From: Cyanobacteriota bacterium
Lineage (GTDB): Bacteria > Acidobacteriota > Vicinamibacteria > Vicinamibacterales > UBA2999
DNA: 58,444 nucleotides
Assembly: GCA_019752015.1 (NCBI GenBank)
Contig: JAIEMQ010000061.1
Location: 1 to 58,444, forward strand
Direction: 5' to 3'
This document shows positions 43,053 through 49,754 of the stretch, one piece after another; within the stretch, counting starts at the first letter, position 1; each line of letters starts with the position of its first letter. The position numbers and the translations under genes were made by a program. The notes under the pieces are model-generated. The model made no database searches. It was given only the letters and a program-made list of their open reading frames with translations, and was not told the DNA's origin.

Positions 43053-43904
43053 TTGATCGTTCATCTCATCGACGGGACATACGAGCTCTTCCGGCATTAC
43101 TACGCGGTCCCCAAGGCGCAGGACAAGACTGGCGCCGAAGTCGGCGCCGTTCGCGGCGTGCTCGGCTCAATCCGCGGGATGTTGAACAGCCGCGTGGCCA
43201 CGCACGTCGGCGTGGCCACCGATCACGTGATCGAGTCGTTTCGCAACGACCTGTGGCCCGGATACAAGACCGGCGAGGGCATCGAGCCGGATCTGCTGTC
43301 GCAGTTCCACCTGCTCGAGGACGTCCTCACCGCCTTTGGCGTCGTCGTGTGGGCGATGGAGGAGTACGAGGCCGACGATGCGCTCGCCGCGGCGGCGGTG
43401 AAAGCGGCCGCGGACCCGCGCGTCACGCAGGTGCGCATCTGCACGCCCGACAAGGACCTGTCGCAGTGCGTCAGCGGCACGCGCATCGTGCAGGAGGATC
43501 GCCTGCGCCGGACGACTCGCGACGAGGCCGGCGTGATCGCGAAGTTCGGTGTGCCGCCGGCGTCGATACCCGATTACCTGGCGCTGGTCGGCGATTCGTC
43601 TGACGGCTATCCGGGTCTGCGGGGGTGGGGCGCGAAGTCGGCGGCCGCGGTCCTGGCGAAGTTCGGTCACCTCGAAAACATTCCCACCGACTGGCGATCG
43701 TGGGGCGTGAACTGCGCGCGGCCGGGGGCGCTGTCGATCACGCTCGAAAACAATCGCGAGCTGGCGATGCTGTTCCGAGATCTCGCGACGTTGCGCACCG
43801 ACATCCCCGTATTCGACAATGTCGATCAACTTGAATGGCATGGGCCGAAGCCGGCCTTCCATGAATACAAGGCGCGGCTCGACTCAGCTCCGGTCACGCC
43901 CTAA
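43053..43904 (+). CDS. 5'-3' exonuclease / FEN-like nuclease
   Basis: A 283-residue FEN-superfamily nuclease from a TTG at 43,053. It opens with IVHLIDGTYELFRHYYAVP (first metal-binding Asp). EEYEADDALAAAAVKAAADP carries the conserved acidic cluster, CTPDKDLSQCV the second cluster, and VPDYLALVGDSSDGYPG-like SIPDYLALVGDSSDGYPGLRGWGAKSAAAVLAKFG the third with the helix-hairpin-helix. This matches the stand-alone version of the PolA N-terminal domain. It likely removes RNA primers or flaps. There is no strong ribosome site; the start is set by family alignment. A divergent cupredoxin gene shares the promoter region. Confidence 0.88.
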   Translation: MIVHLIDGTYELFRHYYAVPKAQDKTGAEVGAVRGVLGSIRGMLNSRVATHVGVATDHVIESFRNDLWPGYKTGEGIEPDLLSQFHLLEDVLTAFGVVVWAMEEYEADDALAAAAVKAAADPRVTQVRICTPDKDLSQCVSGTRIVQEDRLRRTTRDEAGVIAKFGVPPASIPDYLALVGDSSDGYPGLRGWGAKSAAAVLAKFGHLENIPTDWRSWGVNCARPGALSITLENNRELAMLFRDLATLRTDIPVFDNVDQLEWHGPKPAFHEYKARLDSAPVTP

Positions 43905-43957
43905 ATCCCCAGGGCCGCAGAAGGCACAGAAGGCTCCGATCACTATAGGATCCCGCC

Positions 43958-44902
43958 ATGAGACATCTTTCCAGGCGTGAAGTGCTCCAGTTCGCCGGTG
44001 CGGCCGCAGCTTTTCCCCTCGGCGTACGGGCACAGACGCCGGCCGCGCTCAACACGTTGCGCTTTTTTCCGGGCTTCCAATCGAAGCGCGTGAAGACGTC
44101 GGGCGCGGAGATCAATCTCGTGCACGCGGGCTCGGGACCGCCGCTGTTGCTGATGCACGGCGCGCCGCAGACGCACGTATCGATGCGGTTGATCGCTCCG
44201 GAGCTGGCGAAGGACTACACGGTGATCGTGCCCGACCTGCGCGGCTACGGCGACAGCAGCAAGCCGCCCGACGGCGAGAACCACGCGAATTATTCGAAGC
44301 GCGCGATGGCGCTCGACCAGGTCGAGGTGATGAAGAGCTTCGGCTTCGACAGGTTCGCCGTCGTGGGACACGACCGCGGCGGCCGCGTTGGCCACCGGCT
44401 GGCGCTCGATCATCCGGACCAGGTGACGCGCCTCGCCGTGCTCGACATCGTGCCGACCTATTACCTTTACACGCACGTCGACATTCGTTTCATCCAGTCG
44501 TACTTCCACTGGTTCAACAACGTCCGCGCGGCGCCGGGGCCGGAGAACGATCTGAAGGCGCAATACGAAGCGCAGAAAGCGCGCGCCACCAATGAAGTGC
44601 AGATCGAATATCTGCGGACGTCGAGCGACCCGGAGAACATCCACGCAATGTGCGAGGACTATCGCGCGGGGGCGTCGATCGATCTCGAGCACGACGCCGC
44701 CGACCTCTCGAAAAAGATCGCGTGTCCGCTGATGACGCTCTGGGGACTCAAAGGACCGATGGGCCGCATCTACGACGTGCTCGCCATCTGGAAAGAGCGC
44801 GGCGTCAACGTCACCGGCAAGGGATTGGGCGGCGGCCACAACCTGCAGGAAGACGTTCCGACCGAAGTACTCACTGAATTGCGCCCGTTTCTGCGGACTT
44901 GA
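43958..44902 (+). CDS. Haloacid/fluoroacetate dehalogenase-like alpha/beta hydrolase, Tat-exported
   Basis: A 314-residue alpha/beta hydrolase with a twin-arginine-type leader (SRREVLQFAGAAAAFPLG). Alignment by eye to fluoroacetate dehalogenase gives all catalytic and halide-site residues: nucleophile D139 and R140, R143 in GHDRGGRVGH, D163 in AVLDIVP, H184-W185 in SYFHWF, Y235 in EDYRAG and H294 in GGGHNLQED. LMHGAPQTHVSMR is the oxyanion segment. The reaction would be hydrolysis of haloacetates, possibly including C-F bonds; epoxide hydrolase relatives lack the full pocket. The export leader is unusual for this family. It may be monocistronic. Confidence 0.85.
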   Translation: MRHLSRREVLQFAGAAAAFPLGVRAQTPAALNTLRFFPGFQSKRVKTSGAEINLVHAGSGPPLLLMHGAPQTHVSMRLIAPELAKDYTVIVPDLRGYGDSSKPPDGENHANYSKRAMALDQVEVMKSFGFDRFAVVGHDRGGRVGHRLALDHPDQVTRLAVLDIVPTYYLYTHVDIRFIQSYFHWFNNVRAAPGPENDLKAQYEAQKARATNEVQIEYLRTSSDPENIHAMCEDYRAGASIDLEHDAADLSKKIACPLMTLWGLKGPMGRIYDVLAIWKERGVNVTGKGLGGGHNLQEDVPTEVLTELRPFLRT

Positions 44903-44913
44903 CAGCTACTTTG

Positions 44914-44940
44914 GCGCGCTCCGGCGCGCTCCGGCGCGCG
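44914..44940. repeat. Short GC tandem repeat upstream of blaI promoter
   Basis: Three partial copies of a 10-bp unit GCGCGCTCCG between the dehalogenase stop and the blaI promoter. Confidence 0.7.
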
Positions 44941-44942
44941 AC

Positions 44943-44986
44943 TTGACATGCTACGTTCGTAGCATTAGCATGCTACGAACGTAGCA
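44943..44986 (+). promoter_or_regulatory. blaI promoter with two palindromic BlaI-type operators
   Basis: TTGACA (44,943-44,948), a 17-bp spacer and TAGCAT (44,966-44,971) form the promoter. Two perfect 7-bp-arm palindromes, TGCTACG-TT-CGTAGCA (44,949-44,964) and TGCTACG-AA-CGTAGCA (44,971-44,986), have centres 22 bp apart. They cover the spacer and the region from the -10 to the start codon. This is a classical autorepression layout. Confidence 0.85.
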
Positions 44987-45366
44987 TGGATATCAAGCTT
45001 AGCCGCCGCGAACGCGAAATCTTGGAGGTCCTCTACGCGCTGGGGCACGCCGCCACCGCCGAAGAAATCCGCGAAAAGCTCACCGATCCGCCGAGCTATT
45101 CCGCCGCGCGCGCAATGCTCGCCAAGCTCGAAGCCAAAGGCGTGATCCGCCATCGCACCGAAGGCCAGCGCTACGTCTACTCGCCGATCACGTCGCGCAC
45201 CGCGGCGCAGAAGAAAGCCGTCAGCCAGTTGATGCGCGTGTTCTTCGGCGGCTCCGCCAGCGACGCCGCGGCGGCGCTGCTCAAGCAGGGGTCGTGGAGC
45301 GACGAAGAGCTCGACGCGCTCCGCGATCAGATCGATCACGTGCGCAAGAACCGGAGGAAGTCATGA
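44986..45366 (+). CDS. blaI: BlaI/MecI/CopY-family repressor
   Basis: A 126-residue winged-helix repressor: DIKLSRREREILEVLYALGHAATAEEIREKL, then YSAARAMLAKLEAKGVIRHRTEGQRYVYSPI, and a C-terminal dimerisation helix (SQLMRVFFGGSASDAAAALLK). BlaI is normally cleaved after its partner M56 peptidase senses a signal. The partner gene starts within the stop codon (ATGA) but is degenerate here. Two operator palindromes overlap its own promoter. Confidence 0.92.
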   Translation: MDIKLSRREREILEVLYALGHAATAEEIREKLTDPPSYSAARAMLAKLEAKGVIRHRTEGQRYVYSPITSRTAAQKKAVSQLMRVFFGGSASDAAAALLKQGSWSDEELDALRDQIDHVRKNRRKS

Positions 45367-46359
45367 GCCCGCACCCGTCCGGCGCGGCGTTGATGTTGTC
45401 CGACTACTTCGAGCTGTCGCTGCTCGCGAAGCCGTCCCTGATCCTGATCGGCGGCCTCGTGGTGACGGCATTCGCGAGAACGGCGCGCGCCTCGGCGCCG
45501 CATCTCGTGGTCGCGACGTCGTTCGCGGCGCTCGTCGCGCTGCCGATCCTGCGGCCGAACAGCCGAAAAAGATCGTCGCCGTCACTCCGGACATCGGCGA
45601 CACGATCTCGACCGGGCTGCCCGTCGCCTGGCACCGCGCCGAACTTGCTCGCCTCGCGGACGCGCGCGGCGTTTCCCTGCCCGTCGAACTGCTCGAGCAC
45701 GAAGCCGTGCCCGGGCCCATGACCTTCGGCATCCGCCGGCCGGTGATCGTCCTCCCCCTCGACGCGCGAGAGTGGTCCGAGGCCGAGCTGCGGCGCGCGC
45801 TGATGCACGAGATCGAACACATTCAACGAAGAGATTGGCGTATGCAAAACGCGGCTCGCACGGTGGCGGCGTTCTACTGGTTCCATCCGCTCGTGTGGAC
45901 GGCGTGGAGGCGGCTGGTGTCGCTGGCGCAACGCATGTCCGCCGCGCCGGCGCAGCCGATGCTCGGCATGGCGAACCGCAGCGATCTGTCGACGCGCGTG
46001 ACGGCGGTGCTCGACGATCGCCTGAAGCGCGGACGCGGCGGCTTCACGCTCGCGGCGGGTACGGTTGCCGCCGCGGCGCTCGTGGTGCTGACCGTTGCGC
46101 CGGTGCGCGCGATCGCGATCTCGGCGCGGGCGTAAACCTCGCGGTCGAAGGCGATGAGAATCCGCTGATGAATGCCGCCGAGGGCGGCAGCCTGGCGATC
46201 GTGCGGCTCCTGGTCGACCGGGGCGCCGACGTCCACGCGAAAATCTGGACCGAGAAATACAACGGCGGCGGCGAATGGCGGAGCGCCATCAGCCAGGCGC
46301 GCAAGAACCGCCACCTGGATGTGGTCCGTTACCTCGAATCGCGCGGCGCGCGCGAGTAG
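45363..46359 (+). pseudogene. M56 (BlaR1-like) peptidase-ankyrin fusion gene, degenerate
   Basis: The first frame encodes ALMLSDYFELSLLAKPSLIL and APHLVVATSFAALVALPILR. Near 45,560 the frame changes to KIVAVTPDIGDTISTGLPVAWH, VELLEHEAVPGPMTFGIRRPVIVLPLD and the zinc motif HEIEHIQRRDW. Part of the region after LVSLAQ is deleted. After VAPVRAIAI (about 46,120) another frame change leads to ankyrin repeats (NPLMNAAEGGSLAIVRLLVDRGADV, RKNRHLDVVRYLESRGARE). Several membrane helices and repeats are missing. Relatives are single M56-ankyrin proteins; this copy cannot work as a sensor, so BlaI may be permanently bound. Confidence 0.75.
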
Positions 46360-46362
46360 GCG

Positions 46363-46713
46363 TCAGGCTGCCTGAAGGGCGGCGGAGACGCGCTGAAACT
46401 CCTGCTCGAGACGCTGAATCCGGGCGCGATCGATCGCGCCCGGTTCGGCGACTTCCACGTCACGGCTCAGCGAGCACAGATGCAGGGCGCCGATGGCGCC
46501 GCTCATCCCACGGAGACTGTGAGCCGCTCTCCGAGCGGACACTTCGTCGCCATTGAGCAGAGCATCGCTCATCCGGCTGAGGCGCTCGCGGCCGTCCGTG
46601 ATGAACGTGGTGGTGACTTCCGCGACCGGATCGGGCTGGCCCTCTTCCGCGAGGGAGCGCAGCATTTCGATCACGGTTACGTCGATGGCGGGGGGTAAAG
46701 CGTTGGCGTGCAT
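46363..46713 (-). CDS. Hpt-domain phosphotransfer protein
   Basis: A 116-residue stand-alone histidine phosphotransfer protein. The motif AAHSLRGMSGAIGALHL (H-x-L-R-G, phosphorylated His) sits in the expected second helix, with an acidic C-terminal helix bundle (GAIDRARIQRLEQEFQRVSAAL). It relays phosphate between hybrid sensor kinases and response regulators. No kinase or regulator gene is adjacent. ATG at 46,713. Confidence 0.85.
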   Translation of the reverse strand: MHANALPPAIDVTVIEMLRSLAEEGQPDPVAEVTTTFITDGRERLSRMSDALLNGDEVSARRAAHSLRGMSGAIGALHLCSLSRDVEVAEPGAIDRARIQRLEQEFQRVSAALQAA

Positions 46714-46840
46714 TGATTCTCCGTGGCATCGACGGCTGCAATCGGTCTGCCACGGCCACCTACCTGAACACGCGCGATTTCAGAGAGTTTTCACTGAAAA
46801 ATGAATGCGCCCAGTGTGCGCGCACACTCTCCGCGCACTT

Positions 46841-47947
46841 CTAGTACTCGCTGAAGATCCGCTGCAATTCGTTGCGATCCGTCGTCTTCGTCAACGCCAC
46901 CATCAACAGCACCCGCGCTTTGATCGGCGTGTGATCCTCGCCGGCGATCGTGAACTGCCGGCGCTTCTGTTGCTCCGGGCTCAACTGAAAGGCCGGCCCG
47001 CCGTCCCCCTGACGCTGCGGCGGCGCAATACGTCCGCTGCCGGTGCGCGTGCTGGTGACGATGAACACGCCCTTCGACGCCGCGTAAGTGAGGCCGTCAT
47101 TCTGCGTGCCGCTCGTCGCCCCCGCCCCGGCCACGGCGATCACGATGCCTTTCGCGCCATTGTCCACAGCGGCCTTGATCAAATCGCCGGACGCGCCTTG
47201 ATAGACCATGATCACGTCGACGCGCGGCAGCTCGCTCACCTTGTTGATGTCGAATTCACTCTGCTCGTTGTGCCGCTGCACGATCTGGTTGAAGAACACC
47301 ACCCGATCGCGATCGACGACGCCGAGCTGGCCGTATTCGCGGCTGCGAAACGTCTGCAGCCGCAGCGCGTCGGACTTGGTGACGTTGCGCGCGGAATTGA
47401 TCTCGTCGTTCAGGACGACCAGCGCGCCCTTGTTGCGGGCCGCGGGATCGGCGGCAACGCGCACGCCTTCGAGCAGGTTCGCGGCGCCTTCATATCCGAC
47501 CGTGCTGGGATTCCGCATCGATCCGACGACAACCACCGGACGCGGATCGCGAACGGTGAGATGCAGGAAAAATGCGGTCTCTTCGAGCGTGTCGGTGCCG
47601 CTCGTGACGACGATGCCGGCGAGCTCCTTGTCGGTGGCGAAGACCTCGTTGATGCGTTTGGCGAGGCCGAGCCACTGCGCCAGCGTCAGCTCGCTGCTCG
47701 CGATGTTGGTGAACTGTTCGTGCGTGAGCCGGGCGTAGCGCTCGACGCCGGGCATGGACTTCGCGAGCTCCCCGGCGGTGAGCCGGCCGCCTTCCCTGTT
47801 GGAAATCGTGCCGCCGGTGGCCACGAAATGCACGCGCGGCAGGGCGGCCTGCGAGCGTTGCGCGGCAAGGGGTTGCCACATCACGGCGAGCAAGCACAGC
47901 AGTGCCGCAGCCGCCACAGGCACTGGGCGAACGCGCGTCGGATTCAT
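46841..47947 (-). CDS. Type II L-asparaginase, periplasmic
   Basis: A 368-residue asparaginase. The signal peptide is PVAAAALLCLLAVMWQPLAAQ (residues 9-29). The first active-site motif FVATGGTISN is near residue 41, with the nucleophilic threonine. The second, GIVVTSGTDTLEETAFF, is near 111, with the catalytic Thr-Asp pair. SMRNPSTVGYEGAANLLEGVRVA and the C-terminal domain are intact. It converts extracytoplasmic asparagine to aspartate and ammonia. It is followed by no clear partner. Confidence 0.92.
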   Translation of the reverse strand: MNPTRVRPVPVAAAALLCLLAVMWQPLAAQRSQAALPRVHFVATGGTISNREGGRLTAGELAKSMPGVERYARLTHEQFTNIASSELTLAQWLGLAKRINEVFATDKELAGIVVTSGTDTLEETAFFLHLTVRDPRPVVVVGSMRNPSTVGYEGAANLLEGVRVAADPAARNKGALVVLNDEINSARNVTKSDALRLQTFRSREYGQLGVVDRDRVVFFNQIVQRHNEQSEFDINKVSELPRVDVIMVYQGASGDLIKAAVDNGAKGIVIAVAGAGATSGTQNDGLTYAASKGVFIVTSTRTGSGRIAPPQRQGDGGPAFQLSPEQQKRRQFTIAGEDHTPIKARVLLMVALTKTTDRNELQRIFSEY

Positions 47948-47956
47948 AGCCGGTAA

Positions 47957-48172
47957 TTATGTATTGGCTGCGACCGGAGTGGAGACCAGAGAGAGCCATT
48001 TGCTGAGCTCCCGTGCAGCTTCATCGGGCGTCTGACCGTAGAACGGCATCAGGGAGGTGGGCATCCCGGGCCGCCGCGCAATTTGTGCGCGCCAGCGTTC
48101 GGCCGAAACGGGCGAAACCTCGATCAGGTACGTACGCCCTGCAATCTGCTGTTCGTAGCGGTGGACGGTCAC
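47957..48172 (-). CDS. Small protein of unknown function
   Basis: A 71-residue protein from a GTG at 48,172: VHRYEQQIAGRTYLIEVSPVSAERWRAQIARRPG, then MPFYGQTPDEAARELSKWLSLV. It resembles small conserved beta-beta-alpha proteins of unknown role. The strength of the call is limited by the weak ribosome site. It ends 10 bp from the asparaginase start, so it could be its upstream operon partner. Confidence 0.55.
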   Translation of the reverse strand: MTVHRYEQQIAGRTYLIEVSPVSAERWRAQIARRPGMPTSLMPFYGQTPDEAARELSKWLSLVSTPVAANT

Positions 48173-48371
48173 GTTTGGAAGGTGTTGATTCTACGGGTTC
48201 GAGCGGGCGATTCAAGCGAAGCGGGGCGCGAAAGCGGCCAACCGGCGGGTTTGGGCGTCTCGATCAGAGTGAGATCGCGCGCGAATTTATTTTCATCGTC
48301 ATGTCATCCACAGCGTTTTCACACTTCATCAACAGGTTTTCAACAGGGGCGATAAACTAATCACTCCGATC

Positions 48372-49754
48372 ATGCTTCGTCTGGCCGGCGCGCTGCTTCT
48401 GGCCGCCCTGATTCCGTCGAATGTTTTCGCCCAGGCGGCGGCCAGCCGGGTGCTGTTCCGCGTGTTCCTGACCGATGGCCGCGTGCTGTCGAGTTACGGC
48501 GAATGGTCGCGGCTCGACGAGCGCGTGATCTTTTCGATGCCGACACAGCTGACGCGCGAGCCGGTCGAGCTGCAGCTGGTGACGATACCGTCGCAGCGCG
48601 TCGACTGGCCGCGAACGGAGCAGTATGCCGAGTCGGTGCGCGCCGCGGCCTACGCCGCGTCGCGCGGCGACGCCGATTTCAACGCGTTCAGCAGCGAAGT
48701 CGCGAAGGTCCTGAACGACGTCGCGCGCATCTCGGATCCGGCCTCGCGTCTCAAGATGGCCGAGCGCGCGCGGCAGAAGCTGGCCGACTGGCCGGCGTCG
48801 CATTACGGTTATCGCAACAAGGAAGTCCGCGACGCGCTCGGGGTGCTCGACGAAGTGATTGCGCAGCTGCGCGCGGCCGCCGGCATCACCACGTTCGAGC
48901 TGACGTTGAGCGCCAACGCGCCGCTCGCCGAGCCGCCGCCTCCGCCGCTGCCGCCGCCGAGCGATGCGGAGCTGGTCGAGCAGTTCGTGGCCGCCGCCTC
49001 GATCGCGGAAACGCCCGTGGAGCGCATCGGCCTGCTGCGCACCGTGATGCGGCTGATCGATCGCGCCATCGGCATGCTGCCCGGCGAGTGGGCGACGCGG
49101 ATGCGCCGCGCCGCCGGCGGCGATCTCGAGCGCGAGCAGAAGATCGAGCAGGCCTACAACGACCTTCGCACGCGCTCGCTCGAAGAGGCGAACCGGCTGG
49201 CGTTGAAAGGTCGCGCCGCCGATCTCGAGCGGCTGCGCGAGAAGGTCAGGGAAGAAGATCAGAAGCTGGGCGGCCAGCGTCCGGGCGATGTCGCCGCGCT
49301 GCTCGCGACCATCGACCTCGAAGCCTCGACAGTGATTGCAACGCGCGAGGCGCGCCGCGAATTCGACAAGCGCGCGCCGGTGTATCGCAAGTACCGCCGC
49401 TCGACCAACACCGCGTTCAAGGTCTTCAACGACGCGGCCATCGCACTCGAGCAGATCAAGACGATGAGCGGCCCGCCGATCAACACGATCGGCCCGCTCA
49501 CCAGGCGGCTGACCTCGGCGAGCCGCGGCTTCCAGAAAGTGAAGGCGCCGCCGGAGCTTGCGCCGCAGCACGCGTTGATCGGCAGTGCCTGGGAGCTGGC
49601 GCAAAACGCATTCACCATGCGCGTGCAGGCGGTGTCGTCGAACAACATCGACGTCGCGCAACGCGCCTCGTCTGCCGCGGCCGGCGCGCTGATGCTCTAT
49701 CAGCGCGCGCGAACCGAGCAGCTGAACACGATGGAGCCGCCGGGCGGGAAGTGA
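48372..49754 (+). CDS. Exported protein of unknown function, upstream of addB
   Basis: A 460-residue protein with a signal peptide (MLRLAGALLLAALIPSNVFAQ). The mature part starts VLFRVFLTDGRVLSSYGEWSRL, with a proline-rich linker PPPPPLPPP near 195. The rest is long helices (EREQKIEQAYNDLRTRSLEEANRLALKGRAADLERLREKV, FDKRAPVYRKYRRSTNTAFKVFND). Its stop overlaps the addB start (GTGA), so it is co-translated with the DNA-repair operon. Why a secreted helical protein would precede addAB is unclear. Confidence 0.75.
   Translation: MLRLAGALLLAALIPSNVFAQAAASRVLFRVFLTDGRVLSSYGEWSRLDERVIFSMPTQLTREPVELQLVTIPSQRVDWPRTEQYAESVRAAAYAASRGDADFNAFSSEVAKVLNDVARISDPASRLKMAERARQKLADWPASHYGYRNKEVRDALGVLDEVIAQLRAAAGITTFELTLSANAPLAEPPPPPLPPPSDAELVEQFVAAASIAETPVERIGLLRTVMRLIDRAIGMLPGEWATRMRRAAGGDLEREQKIEQAYNDLRTRSLEEANRLALKGRAADLERLREKVREEDQKLGGQRPGDVAALLATIDLEASTVIATREARREFDKRAPVYRKYRRSTNTAFKVFNDAAIALEQIKTMSGPPINTIGPLTRRLTSASRGFQKVKAPPELAPQHALIGSAWELAQNAFTMRVQAVSSNNIDVAQRASSAAAGALMLYQRARTEQLNTMEPPGGK

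Noticed and set aside
48290-48360. DnaA-box-like sequences (TCATCCACA, TTTTCACAC, TTTTCAACAGG) as a replication origin
   Set aside because: Only imperfect boxes in a 70-bp stretch, no dnaA, dnaN or AT-rich unwinding element next to them.
48503-49750. Long open frame preceding addB in the same frame
   Set aside because: It overlaps the exported protein at 48,372 in another frame and is a run of arginine- and alanine-rich codons typical of high-GC shadow frames.
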